Positions 8,059 to 17,186 of a DNA stretch of 64,000 nt are shown one piece after another. This DNA comes from Sphingobacteriales bacterium (GTDB lineage Bacteria; Bacteroidota; Bacteroidia; Chitinophagales; Chitinophagaceae). Positions within the stretch are counted from its first letter, which is position 1. Every line of letters starts with the position of its first letter. The notes beneath the pieces were generated by a model. It made no database searches. It was not told the DNA's origin and saw only the letters and a list, made by a program, of their open reading frames with translations. The position numbers were made by a program, and so were the translations under genes. Location: the NCBI GenBank assembly GCA_004144185.1, contig SEFP01000001.1, positions 62,001 through 126,000 of the forward strand, given 5' to 3'.

Positions 8059-11000
8059 TCAGGCAATTTCGAGGACCAGATCGCCGGTATTGACCAACGT
8101 TCCATTAGCCAGAATGAGCTGTTTGATAACGCCATCGGCACCGGCGGTGACGGTGGTTTCCATCTTCATGGCTTCCACCACAAACAGAGCCTGGTTTTTC
8201 TTAATGGCCTCGCCGGGAGCCACCAGTATTTTAGACAGCAGTCCCTGAAGCGGTGCGGCAATATGGGCCGCATTTCCGGCTTCCGCTTTTCGGTTTTCCT
8301 GTTTGGTCACCTTCACACTCCGGTCGGTTACATCAATGGCGCGGCTTTGTCCGTTGAGGCGGAAAAACGTGGTGCGATGTCCCTGTGCATCTACCGGCCC
8401 GATGGATTGCAGGCGAATCAGCAGCGTCTTTCCGGGTGCGATCTCCACAGTCGTATCCGAGCCGGATTTCATTCCATAGAAAAACAACGGGCTTGCCAGT
8501 ACACTCACGTCGCCATACGATTTCCGGAACGCCAGGTACTCTTCAAACACCTTTGGATAAAACAGATAGGAAAGCAGGTCGGTTTCGGAAATTTCATCGC
8601 CCCATTTTTCACGCAGTTCCTGAAGCTTTTGGGTAAAATCAATTGCCGGCAACGAGGTTCCGGCCCGGGCCGTAAGTGGCGTTTTGTCTTTGATGACAGC
8701 CCGCTGCACTGCTTCCGGGAAGCCGCCTTCCGGAAAGCCGATTTCGCCCATAAAAAACTGTTGCACACTTTCCGGGAATGAAATCGATTCTCCTTTGGTG
8801 AGTACGTCTTCCGTGGTCAGGTCGTTGGCCACCAGATACTGGGCCATATCGCCTACGATTTTAGAGGACGGCGTCACTTTCACCAGATCGCCAAACAGCA
8901 GATTCACATCGGCATACATGGTTTTGATGGCTTCAAACTTATCGCCCAGTCCAAGTGCTACGGCCTGTGGCTTTAGGTTGGAGTACTGCCCGCCCGGAAT
9001 CTCATGCCGAAACACTTCAGCAGAGGAGGATTTTAGTCCACTTTCAAACGGCGTGTAATAGCTGCGGATGGTTTCGAAATACCCGGACAGCTTGTTGAGT
9101 GCTGCTACATCGTACGGGTTCTCGCGCTCGTGGAAACGCATCATCTCCACAATGGCGTTGAAGTTAGGCTGTGAGGTCAGTCCGCTCAGCGATTCGATGG
9201 CGCAATCCACCACATCTACGCCCGCTTCAATAGCCGCCAGATAGGTAGCGGGTTGCAGCGAGGAGGTATCGTGGGTGTGCAGGTGGATGGGAATGTTTAC
9301 GGCATCTTTCAGTGCCGGAATCAGCTCACGGGCTGCCAGCGGTTTCAGCAGGCCGCTCATGTCTTTAATGCACAGGATATGCGCTCCGGCATTTTCGAGG
9401 TCCTTCGCCAGTCGTACGTAGTAATCAAGCGTGTATTTGGTACGGTTGGGATCGAGGATATCACCGGTATAGCACAGCGCACCTTCTGCGATGCCACCAG
9501 TTTGTTTCCGGACGGCTTCGATACACGGCGCAATGTTTTCCATCCAGTTGAGCGAATCGAAAATCCGGAATACGTCTACACCGGTTTCCCAACTCTTGGC
9601 CACAAATTTTTCGATCAGATTATCGGGATAGGCCGAATAGCCAACGCCGTTCATCCCCCGCATCAGCATTTGCAGCAGGATATTCGGCACGGCTTTCCGG
9701 ATCTGGCTCAGACGGGTCCAGGGGTCTTCACGCAGAAAGCGCATGGCCGCATCGAATGTGGCACCGCCCCAGACTTCCATGCTGAACGTTTGTGGATGCT
9801 GATGAGCAAACACACGGGCAGCGGGTAGCATATCATAGGTTCGCATCCGGGTGGCCAGCAAACTTTGGTGTGCGTCGCGCAAGGTGGTATCGGTGTATTG
9901 AATGGCTTTTTGAGCTTTGAGCCATTGGGCGAGTCCTTCCGGACCCTGGGCATCGAGGATTTGTTTGGTTCCGGCAGCCGGCAGTCCGGAAAGCTGCGGC
10001 AACGGCTGTGGCTTTTCAAAGGTTTCCGGTGCGTTGCCCTTCACATCCGGGTTGCCATTCACACTCACATCGGCCAGAAACGACAGCAGCCGGGTGCCGC
10101 GATCTTGCCGGCGGCTGAACTGAAACAGCGCCGGGTGTGCTTCAATAAATCCAACTGTGGTCTTTCCGGACAGAAAGTCGGGGTGCTGGATCAGGTTTTC
10201 GAGAAACGGGATATTGTTTTTAACGCCACGGATCCGGAATTCTTTCAACGCCCGTAGCATCTTGGACGCCGCATCGCCGATGTTTTTGCCGTGGGTACTC
10301 ACCTTTACCAGCATCGAGTCGAAGAACGGGGAAATCTTCATTCCCGCGTAACTGCTGCCTTCATCCAGCCGTACGCCAAAGCCAGCGGCATTCCGGTAGG
10401 TGGTCAGCGTGCCATAATCGGGTTTGAAATTATCGGTAGGATCTTCAGTAGTAATGCGGCACTGGATGGCAACGCCGTTCAGAGGTGGCTGTTCGCCGTT
10501 CCGGAAACCAATTTCGTCGCTGTACAGCGAGTATCCGGCGGCCACATACAACTGGGTTTTGATCAGGTCGATCCCAGTGATCATCTCCGTTACGGTATGC
10601 TCCACCTGAATCCGGGGATTGACTTCAATAAAGTAAATGTTTTCCTGTGCATCGACCAGAAACTCGACCGTTCCGGCATTGTCGTATTGGACGGCCTGAC
10701 CGAGTGCCAGTGCATAGTTGTAGAGCTTTTCGCGGGCGTCCTGGGAGATGGCGACTGCCGGAGCCATTTCAACGACTTTCTGAAACCGGCGTTGTACGGA
10801 GCAGTCGCGCTCATACAGGTGAATGAGGTTGCCATGGCTGTCGCCTACCAGCTGCACTTCGATATGCTTTGGATTTTCGACAAATTTTTCCAGGAAAACG
10901 GTATCGTCACCGAAGGCTGTTTTCGCTTCGCTGCGCGCTTCCCGGAAAGCTTTGGTCAGATCTTCCTCGTTGCGTACCACCCGCATGCCCCGGCCACCGC

Positions 11001-11493
11001 CTCCGGCGGCGGCTTTCAGCATCAGCGGGTAGCCAATCCGGGCGGCTTCGGTCAAAGCTATAGCTTCGCTGGTCAGCGCATCACGATTGCTTTCGATAAT
11101 CGGCAAACCGGCCCGGATAGCGACTTCTTTTCCGGACACTTTATCGCCCAATGCCTGCATGGCTTCCGGCCGCGGTCCTACAAATACAATTCCTTCTTCC
11201 TTGCAGCGGGTTGCAAAGTGTGCATTTTCGCTCAGAAATCCATAACCCGGATGAATCGCATCCGCATTACAGGCTTTCGCCACCCGAATCACTTCCTCGA
11301 TATCCAGATACGGCTTGAGCGGATCGGTATCGGCCCCTACTTGGTAGGCTTCGTCTGCTTTGTAGCGATGCAGCGAATAGCGGTCTTCCCACGTATAGAT
11401 AGCTACGGTAGTGATGTTGAGCTCAGTAGCTGCACGGGAGATCCGAATGGAGATTTCTCCCCGGTTGGCGATGAGCAGTTTGCGGATGTGCAT
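8059..11493 (-). CDS. pyc: Pyruvate carboxylase
   Basis: An 1144-residue single-chain pyruvate carboxylase: ATP plus bicarbonate carboxylates biotin, which is then passed to pyruvate to give oxaloacetate. The N-terminal biotin carboxylase has the ATP-grasp glycine loop KAAAGGGGRGMRVV and the EVNPRIQVEHTVTE stretch. The central carboxyltransferase begins around DTTLRDAHQSLLATRMRTYD and contains LHTHDTSS metal-binding histidines. The C-terminal carrier domain holds the biotinylation site VEAMKMET. Length is typical for the alpha-4 type. It is a single-gene unit diverging from the McrBC genes by a 136-bp gap. With pckA at 50 kb it sets the oxaloacetate/PEP balance. Confidence 0.97.
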   Translation of the reverse strand: MHIRKLLIANRGEISIRISRAATELNITTVAIYTWEDRYSLHRYKADEAYQVGADTDPLKPYLDIEEVIRVAKACNADAIHPGYGFLSENAHFATRCKEEGIVFVGPRPEAMQALGDKVSGKEVAIRAGLPIIESNRDALTSEAIALTEAARIGYPLMLKAAAGGGGRGMRVVRNEEDLTKAFREARSEAKTAFGDDTVFLEKFVENPKHIEVQLVGDSHGNLIHLYERDCSVQRRFQKVVEMAPAVAISQDAREKLYNYALALGQAVQYDNAGTVEFLVDAQENIYFIEVNPRIQVEHTVTEMITGIDLIKTQLYVAAGYSLYSDEIGFRNGEQPPLNGVAIQCRITTEDPTDNFKPDYGTLTTYRNAAGFGVRLDEGSSYAGMKISPFFDSMLVKVSTHGKNIGDAASKMLRALKEFRIRGVKNNIPFLENLIQHPDFLSGKTTVGFIEAHPALFQFSRRQDRGTRLLSFLADVSVNGNPDVKGNAPETFEKPQPLPQLSGLPAAGTKQILDAQGPEGLAQWLKAQKAIQYTDTTLRDAHQSLLATRMRTYDMLPAARVFAHQHPQTFSMEVWGGATFDAAMRFLREDPWTRLSQIRKAVPNILLQMLMRGMNGVGYSAYPDNLIEKFVAKSWETGVDVFRIFDSLNWMENIAPCIEAVRKQTGGIAEGALCYTGDILDPNRTKYTLDYYVRLAKDLENAGAHILCIKDMSGLLKPLAARELIPALKDAVNIPIHLHTHDTSSLQPATYLAAIEAGVDVVDCAIESLSGLTSQPNFNAIVEMMRFHERENPYDVAALNKLSGYFETIRSYYTPFESGLKSSSAEVFRHEIPGGQYSNLKPQAVALGLGDKFEAIKTMYADVNLLFGDLVKVTPSSKIVGDMAQYLVANDLTTEDVLTKGESISFPESVQQFFMGEIGFPEGGFPEAVQRAVIKDKTPLTARAGTSLPAIDFTQKLQELREKWGDEISETDLLSYLFYPKVFEEYLAFRKSYGDVSVLASPLFFYGMKSGSDTTVEIAPGKTLLIRLQSIGPVDAQGHRTTFFRLNGQSRAIDVTDRSVKVTKQENRKAEAGNAAHIAAPLQGLLSKILVAPGEAIKKNQALFVVEAMKMETTVTAGADGVIKQLILANGTLVNTGDLVLEIA

Positions 11494-11629
11494 AGAAAAG
11501 AATAGAGTACAAAGGTGCTGTGTTTGAAAAGATTTTTCAGGGTCGGGCGCGGTGGTTTATAAAAGATATTTAGGCCGTGCCGACCGGTTGTTTCCAACAG
11601 ATGCGCCGGTTTTGATGTTAGTATTGAGC

Positions 11630-14353
11630 ATGCGAGTCACGATTTCCACACCCGTTCTGACATCCGTTTCAAAGATCGATGACCGGGAAACGATTCACCG
11701 GTTTTTTGATGGCGTCAAAACGATCATCGAATTCCTCCGGATGACCCCGGCTGATAAGCGGCTGGCACTTACAGCCCCAGGCAAAGAAGCAGACCTGCGC
11801 CTGAATATCAACGGCCGGCTGGTCTATGGCGTAACGGCGATGGAACACGGGTTCCGATGGTTGTTTATGGTGCGGATTAAAGACCTGCACCACCTCGATC
11901 CGGCGTACGTTATTGAACCGGAGATGCTTTTTTCCGGAAAAGACGATATGGTTTTGCTGGACGTGTACACCCCTGAGCTCGCAGCCGGACGCTATGAGCA
12001 GCTTTTACAACTATGTCTGGACGCCTGTGCAGAATATGCCCCGACGCAGCGTGGCAGCCGGTTCCGGAATCATCACAAACCAGAGCTTTACGAAATGGCG
12101 ATGGACGAGTCATTGCGCGATGAGGTGATTGCCCAAAGCATGGAAGCAGTGGACTCCGAGCATCCGTTTGAGCACCTTATCGAGCTGTATAAAGACCAGC
12201 TTGCCGAAGCCACTACGCCTCCAGATCGCGTTCCATGGATCTGTACCCAAACATTCCAGATGCACTGGAACCTGGACGCACCGGATTTTGAAGCCATGCT
12301 GAAAGCAGCCCTGCGCGACCGGAATGCCCTTCTCTATCACCATTCTGCCACATTTATTCTAACAGCAGCCCGCTTTTTTCCGGAAGCCGTGCGCAGTATG
12401 TTCCGGCGGCTGTTCAAGGAAAGCGAAGGGTTGGCCTTACGGTTGCGGCGCTTTATCAAAGAAGCCGACGCCTTGCAACCCAGCGTACAGGAGGCCTGCG
12501 GAAAGCCAATCAAACACGTGCAGGATGAACGGACACTCTCGTTTTATCTGGCCATGCGTTTTCCGGAACGCTACCCGCTGTACAAGCCGGACCTCTACCA
12601 GCTGCTGTTCCAGACCATCCTTTTCAATCCGAATCCCGCCCGGGCCCTGGAGCGCCGGAAAGCCGGTGAGCGGTTTCAGCATTTTCTAGAACTGGGAACC
12701 GAGCTGGTGCCACTGATCACCACCGATCAGGAGTTACAGGAGCTGGTTTCGGATACGCTGACTGCCGACTGCTGGACAGGTCCCCAGCAATGGCTTCTTT
12801 TTGAAGATATTCTCCGGAAAACCAATCCGCTTTCAACCGTGCAGGAACCTGTTCAACACACAGTGCCGTATGCAGTAGCCGAGTCTCCCGGCGTACTGGC
12901 TGAAGCAACTGACTCGTATACCCCTGCGGCTACACGCGCGCATAGGTCTCTCAACACCATTCTCTATGGTCCGCCCGGTACCGGAAAAACGTTTTACCTC
13001 CAAAAGCAGTTCGAATTCTTTACCGATCAGCCGAAGCCGCCGGCTCCCGGAGAACTGGAACGCACCTGGCTCGCTGATGCGACCTGGTGGGAAGTTTTGG
13101 CACATGTACTCTATCATCTGCCCAGAGGCATTACTGTTCCGGAACTTCGGCAACAGCCTTTAATCCAGGCAAAATTTGCGCTCAGTGATATTCTGAACCC
13201 GTCTGCCCGGTTGTGGTCGGCGCTCCAGCACCATACCGTAGCCGAATGCACAAACGTCAATCTTCAAAAGCGCCTTTCGCCGCCTGTCTTTTGGAAAGAA
13301 GCTAAAAACTCGGTCTGGCGGCTTGCCGACCGGGAAGACTTTGCAGCTGAATTTCCGGAAATCGTTCAGGGTCCGGCGTCCGGCGCTTTGGCTGGCAGCA
13401 GGCCGTTGAAACGGTACCGGTTTACAACAGCCCATCAAAGCTGGGCGTACGAAGATTTTGTAGAAGGTATCAAGCCTGTGCTCCGGAAAGACACCGACGC
13501 CGATGAAGCCGCCGAAACGGTTCTGGGCTATCATCATAAAGACGGCCTTTTTTATGAAGCCTGTGATGAAGCAGCGCGACTGGCCGGGTTTCAGAATCTG
13601 CAGGACTGCCTGAAAGCCGATCAGAACACCCGAAAAGCCGCTTTTGCAACCGCGCCGGGCTTTGGCTTTTTTATCGACGAGATCAACCGCGCCAATGTAT
13701 CGGCCGTTTTGGGCGAACTCATCACGCTGATCGAAGACGACAAACGCCTTGGTGCCGACCATGAACTTGCAGATACACGCCTGCCCTACAGCCGCCGGCT
13801 ATTCGGAGTGCCATCCAATCTGTATATCATTGGTACGATGAACACGGCCGACCGCAGTGTAGAAGCATTGGATACGGCCCTGCGCCGCCGGTTTTCGTTT
13901 ACGGAGATGCCTCCCCGCGAAGATTTGATTGACGGAACCGTACGCATCCACGGAAGAGCGTATCGGTTTTCCCAGATCCTTCGGGTAATCAATACCCGGA
14001 TGGACGTACTGGCGGGTCGCGATCACCAAATCGGTCACAGCTATTTCCTTAACCTGAATACCGACTGGACGGGGTATCTGCGGGTCTTTACCGATAAGAT
14101 TATCCCGTTGCTGCAAGAGTATTTTTATGGTGACTACAGCCGGATGTGCCTGGTGTTGGGAAGCGGTTTCGTGACGGTTGCCACAGCGCATCGTTCCGAA
14201 GCGTTGTTTGCAAAACTGCCGGCCGGCAGCCTCGCGGGCGACTCTTTAGGGCCCTTGCAGGAAAAAGAAATCTGGGTTCTCACCGACTGGACCACCGCAA
14301 CCGAAGACCAGTTTGCCGCCGCGTTGGACAGCCTCCTGAATCAATCCTTCTGA
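11630..14353 (+). CDS. McrB-type AAA+ GTPase/ATPase, restriction subunit
   Basis: About 907 residues, twice the size of E. coli McrB (459). The C-terminal half is the AAA+ motor: Walker A GPPGTGKT at residues 447-454 in the context NTILYGPPGTGKTF, Walker B-like GFFIDEINRANVS, and the McrB signature GTMNTADRS near 736-744 followed by LDTALRRRFSF. An insertion of about 200 residues separates Walker A and B. The N-terminal 440 residues are not recognised and probably hold the DNA- or modification-recognition module. In McrBC systems this subunit hydrolyses GTP, translocates DNA and activates the McrC nuclease. The start is uncertain: ATG at 11630 or 11615, while an upstream GTG at 11552 is less likely. 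Its stop overlaps the next gene's ATG (TGATG). Function against modified DNA is inferred. Confidence 0.88.
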   Translation: MRVTISTPVLTSVSKIDDRETIHRFFDGVKTIIEFLRMTPADKRLALTAPGKEADLRLNINGRLVYGVTAMEHGFRWLFMVRIKDLHHLDPAYVIEPEMLFSGKDDMVLLDVYTPELAAGRYEQLLQLCLDACAEYAPTQRGSRFRNHHKPELYEMAMDESLRDEVIAQSMEAVDSEHPFEHLIELYKDQLAEATTPPDRVPWICTQTFQMHWNLDAPDFEAMLKAALRDRNALLYHHSATFILTAARFFPEAVRSMFRRLFKESEGLALRLRRFIKEADALQPSVQEACGKPIKHVQDERTLSFYLAMRFPERYPLYKPDLYQLLFQTILFNPNPARALERRKAGERFQHFLELGTELVPLITTDQELQELVSDTLTADCWTGPQQWLLFEDILRKTNPLSTVQEPVQHTVPYAVAESPGVLAEATDSYTPAATRAHRSLNTILYGPPGTGKTFYLQKQFEFFTDQPKPPAPGELERTWLADATWWEVLAHVLYHLPRGITVPELRQQPLIQAKFALSDILNPSARLWSALQHHTVAECTNVNLQKRLSPPVFWKEAKNSVWRLADREDFAAEFPEIVQGPASGALAGSRPLKRYRFTTAHQSWAYEDFVEGIKPVLRKDTDADEAAETVLGYHHKDGLFYEACDEAARLAGFQNLQDCLKADQNTRKAAFATAPGFGFFIDEINRANVSAVLGELITLIEDDKRLGADHELADTRLPYSRRLFGVPSNLYIIGTMNTADRSVEALDTALRRRFSFTEMPPREDLIDGTVRIHGRAYRFSQILRVINTRMDVLAGRDHQIGHSYFLNLNTDWTGYLRVFTDKIIPLLQEYFYGDYSRMCLVLGSGFVTVATAHRSEALFAKLPAGSLAGDSLGPLQEKEIWVLTDWTTATEDQFAAALDSLLNQSF

Positions 14354-15597
14354 TGCCATCTAAAAATCACTTTACCGTTTTCGAGCACGAGACGTTGCGG
14401 GTGCAGGAAGGCGGACTTACCAGCGATCAACTTCAGATTCTGGTCGATTATTACGGCGAAGGCTGTCCCTATTTCAGTCTGGTGTACCGGGGCATAAAAT
14501 TCAATGAATATGTGGGTGTCCTGCAGGCCGGGCCGTTTACCATTGAAGTGCTGCCCAAAGCTGACCGGGATCCTCCGGACGACAGCCCCCCCTGGCGAAA
14601 CTTTTTAATTACCATGCTGCGGGCAGCCGGATTGCTTCCGGAACCTACCGGCCTGGCAGCGCTCCACCTGCGCGCCTACTCCATTCTGGACGGCTACATG
14701 CTGCTTTTTCTGCAGGAGACGCGGTACTTGATTCAAACGGGACTGGTGCGACGCTACCGGACTACAGAAGGCAACAGCTCCACCTTAAAAGGAAGCCTGC
14801 AATTTGCCCAGCACATCCGCCACAACGGAACCCATGCCGAACGGTTTTACACGCGCCATACCGTTTACGACCAGGATCACCTGCACAATGCCCTGTTGCG
14901 TCAGACCCTGCAACTGATCGCCCGTATAGCACGGGCGCCCGACCTCAGCGGAGCCGCCAGAACCCTGTTACTGAATATTCCGGAATGCCAGGAGGCAGCC
15001 ATCACCGAGACGCTGTTTGAAACGCTTACCTATTCCCGTACGACGGCCAGCTATCGTCCGGCCCACCAGATCGCCCGTTTGTTACTTCTTGCATACCATC
15101 CGGATGTCCGCCGGGGTTCCAACAACGTTTTAGCGCTGCTGTTTGATGCCAATATGCTTTGGGAAAAATACATCCTGCAACGCCTCCGCCAGGAGTTAAA
15201 CCAACGTTTTCCGGGTACGTATCTGGTGCGCGAGCAGGTCCGCACCAATTTCTGGCAGCCAGCGGGCGGCGTGATGCGGAGTGTTAAGCCGGATCTTGTG
15301 GTGTATGAAGCGGCCCATCCGGAAACCGCGATTCTTGTGCTGGATACCAAGTGGAAACGCATTCCGGATAACCGGCCGGCCGATAACGACTTAAAGCAGA
15401 TGCTTGTTTACAACCTCTACCAGGGCTGCGGGCAAAGTGCGTTGGTATATCCGGCCAGCCGGCAGCGGACAGGCATTGCGGGACATTACCAGTCGGTTCA
15501 TGGCACCAGCTGTTCTCTTCAGTTTGTGTCGCTTCAGGAAGGTGCCCATGGAATTCAGGCTCATCTGGAACCCTTACTGCAACTGATTACAGCCTAA
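14353..15597 (+). CDS. mcrC: McrC-type nuclease subunit
   Basis: A 414-residue McrC homologue. The N-terminal part has the family pattern YRGIKFNEYVGVLQAG followed by FTIEVLPKADR. The C-terminal PD-(D/E)xK nuclease core is intact: Asp314 in VKPDLVVY and Asp331 with Lys333 in LVLDTKWKR, followed by the QMLVYNLY helix. McrC is the cleaving subunit recruited by the McrB motor. Its ATG overlaps the TGA of the McrB gene, so the two are translationally coupled and transcribed together. A strong terminator follows the stop codon by two bases, closing the operon. No modification methylase accompanies them, as expected of a type IV, modification-dependent system. I start at 14353; a longer in-frame extension would overlap the McrB gene by 200 bp. 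Confidence 0.9.
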   Translation: MPSKNHFTVFEHETLRVQEGGLTSDQLQILVDYYGEGCPYFSLVYRGIKFNEYVGVLQAGPFTIEVLPKADRDPPDDSPPWRNFLITMLRAAGLLPEPTGLAALHLRAYSILDGYMLLFLQETRYLIQTGLVRRYRTTEGNSSTLKGSLQFAQHIRHNGTHAERFYTRHTVYDQDHLHNALLRQTLQLIARIARAPDLSGAARTLLLNIPECQEAAITETLFETLTYSRTTASYRPAHQIARLLLLAYHPDVRRGSNNVLALLFDANMLWEKYILQRLRQELNQRFPGTYLVREQVRTNFWQPAGGVMRSVKPDLVVYEAAHPETAILVLDTKWKRIPDNRPADNDLKQMLVYNLYQGCGQSALVYPASRQRTGIAGHYQSVHGTSCSLQFVSLQEGAHGIQAHLEPLLQLITA

Positions 15598-15629
15598 AAA
15601 AACCGGTTGCATACAGCAACCGGTTTTTT
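15597..15629 (+). terminator. Intrinsic terminator of the McrBC operon
   Basis: Perfect 14-bp arms (15597-15610 and 15616-15629) with stem core CCGGTTGC/GCAACCGG, loop ATACA and a T6 tract on the right arm. It overlaps the last base of the mcrC stop codon. The mirrored A tract lets it serve the opposing T9SS gene only weakly. Confidence 0.85.
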
Positions 15630-15690
15630 GAACCTTCAGTTTAACCCGGTATTACCGGACGCTAACGATCGTTTCAGTTAGAAACCAGCA

Positions 15691-17058
15691 TTAGTTTTTT
15701 TGAAACGAAGCCGCATAATCGGAGTCGCCGGTGCGGATGTACAGATAATACATTCCGGAAGCCAGTGTACTTACATCGGCTTTGATAGCCGTGTTGGTGC
15801 GTACAAAAGGAAGCAGGAGGCGCTGTCCGCTCAACGTAAAGGCCTGTACGCTGAGTACGTTTGTGCCGGCAGGCAAAACGCCTTCCAGAGTCTGTTGTGC
15901 CGGATTAGGATACACTCCGATCTGCACCGGCGCTACCATAGCCACGCTTAGCGCTTGTGTGGTAAAGGAATCGGTAGCCGACGTTCTTGTGGTTCCACCC
16001 ATAGTGGCTGTGAACGCGTAGTAATATTTCCGGTTTGAGGAAAGCCCCGACAGGTTGGCACTCACAGCGATCGCACTGGTTCCGGAACCGCTGGCCGGAG
16101 TGGTGGTGGCATTTTGACTAAGGGCAGTTGTCGTTCCGTATTTCACCCCAAACGTAGTAGTGGAAGTCGTATTGGGCGTGATGCGTCCATTGACGGTTGC
16201 GGTAGACGTCGTAACAGCGGTTGCGGTATTGATACCAAAAACAGGCGCATTGGAAGTGGTAGTGAAGCTTAGGATAGCACCGGTATCGCTGCCGAGTGTG
16301 CTGCTCAGTTTGAGCCGGTAGTAATACATCGTACCCGCTTGAAGACCGCTCAGGCTACCGGTAACGGCGGTAGCAGTGGTACCGCTGATTGTAGCCGGGG
16401 AGGCTGCAGTACTGCTGCCCAGTGCCGTGCTGGTTCCGTATTCAAAAGAGGCAGTTACACCGCTGTTTCCGCTGGCGTTGGCTGTACCGTTGAGGGTAGC
16501 CGTAGCAGTTGTGATACCAGTAGCAGCATTCGTAGTAGCTGTGGGGCGCGCGATTGCATTATACGTCAGCGTAGTCTGATTCGGGTTATCGCCATTACTG
16601 GTTCCGTCGCTGTTTACAGCATTGCCTGCAAAATTAAAGCTGACCGTAGCGCCGTTGGTAGGTGCCGTCCAGGTAAAGGTCCAGGAAGCCGATCCGGACG
16701 CCATGGCTTTACGTGCGTTGTGACGGATCTCAGTCGTACTTGCCAGCGTAGCGCCGGCGCCTGGGTTGCTGAGCGTGCCTGCGGTCACAGATATATCGAA
16801 ACCGGCACCGGTGCGAGAACCGCTGGCTACAGTTGCAAATAGGCTGTAGGCCTGTCCGGGAACCCAACCACTGGTTGGAATACCGGTAATGGTCAGTAAT
16901 GTACCTACAGTATTGGAGCCGTGGCAGTTACAACCAGCGGTTGATTGTCCGGAAATGCCACTGCTGTTGGAGGAAAGCAGCACATACGAGGCCGGAAGCA
17001 CCAGAAGACTCGCCCGCAGCATCCAGGTGCGAAGGTGTTGGGTAGTTGTTTTATGCAT
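15691..17058 (-). CDS. T9SS-exported protein with choice-of-anchor V-like and FN3-like domains
   Basis: A 455-residue exported protein. Residues 1-30 form a signal peptide (basic start, then LLVLPASYVLLSSNSSG). The next domain, with QSTAGCNCHGSNT near residue 45 and a beta-rich region to about 165, resembles the choice-of-anchor V/Reeler-like domains of Bacteroidota. Two fibronectin III-like repeats follow (about 170-265 and 270-365), each with the SLSGLQAGTMYYYRL or NLSGLSSNRKYYYAF pattern. The C-terminus, from VQIGVYPNPAQQTLE to the end, is a type A T9SS sorting domain, so the protein is expected on the surface or secreted. Composition is Thr/Ala/Ser/Gly-rich. Biological role unknown. It is a stand-alone gene. 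Confidence 0.85.
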   Translation of the reverse strand: MHKTTTQHLRTWMLRASLLVLPASYVLLSSNSSGISGQSTAGCNCHGSNTVGTLLTITGIPTSGWVPGQAYSLFATVASGSRTGAGFDISVTAGTLSNPGAGATLASTTEIRHNARKAMASGSASWTFTWTAPTNGATVSFNFAGNAVNSDGTSNGDNPNQTTLTYNAIARPTATTNAATGITTATATLNGTANASGNSGVTASFEYGTSTALGSSTAASPATISGTTATAVTGSLSGLQAGTMYYYRLKLSSTLGSDTGAILSFTTTSNAPVFGINTATAVTTSTATVNGRITPNTTSTTTFGVKYGTTTALSQNATTTPASGSGTSAIAVSANLSGLSSNRKYYYAFTATMGGTTRTSATDSFTTQALSVAMVAPVQIGVYPNPAQQTLEGVLPAGTNVLSVQAFTLSGQRLLLPFVRTNTAIKADVSTLASGMYYLYIRTGDSDYAASFQKN

Positions 17059-17129
17059 AAAATGAATTTGAGCACAAAATAATACGTGTCATTAAATTGT
17101 CAAAGTAGTTTGCCAATGATTTATATAAA

Positions 17130-17158
17130 AAATCCGGTTGCAAAACGCAACCGGATTT
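17130..17158 (-). terminator. Terminator of the M13 peptidase gene
   Basis: Perfect 12-bp arms (AAATCCGGTTGC, 17130-17141, and its complement 17147-17158) around loop AAAAC, placed 28 bp after the M13 peptidase stop codon. On the minus strand a T-rich run follows. The CCGGTTGC/GCAACCGG stem is the same as in the McrBC terminator at 15597. Confidence 0.8.
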
Positions 17159-17186
17159 CCCAATACCTATACATTATAAAATAGTT

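Noticed and set aside
10291-11505. 404-codon open frame on the plus strand opposite pyc
   Set aside because: Mirror frame of a well-conserved gene; no recognisable domain and composition of an antisense frame.
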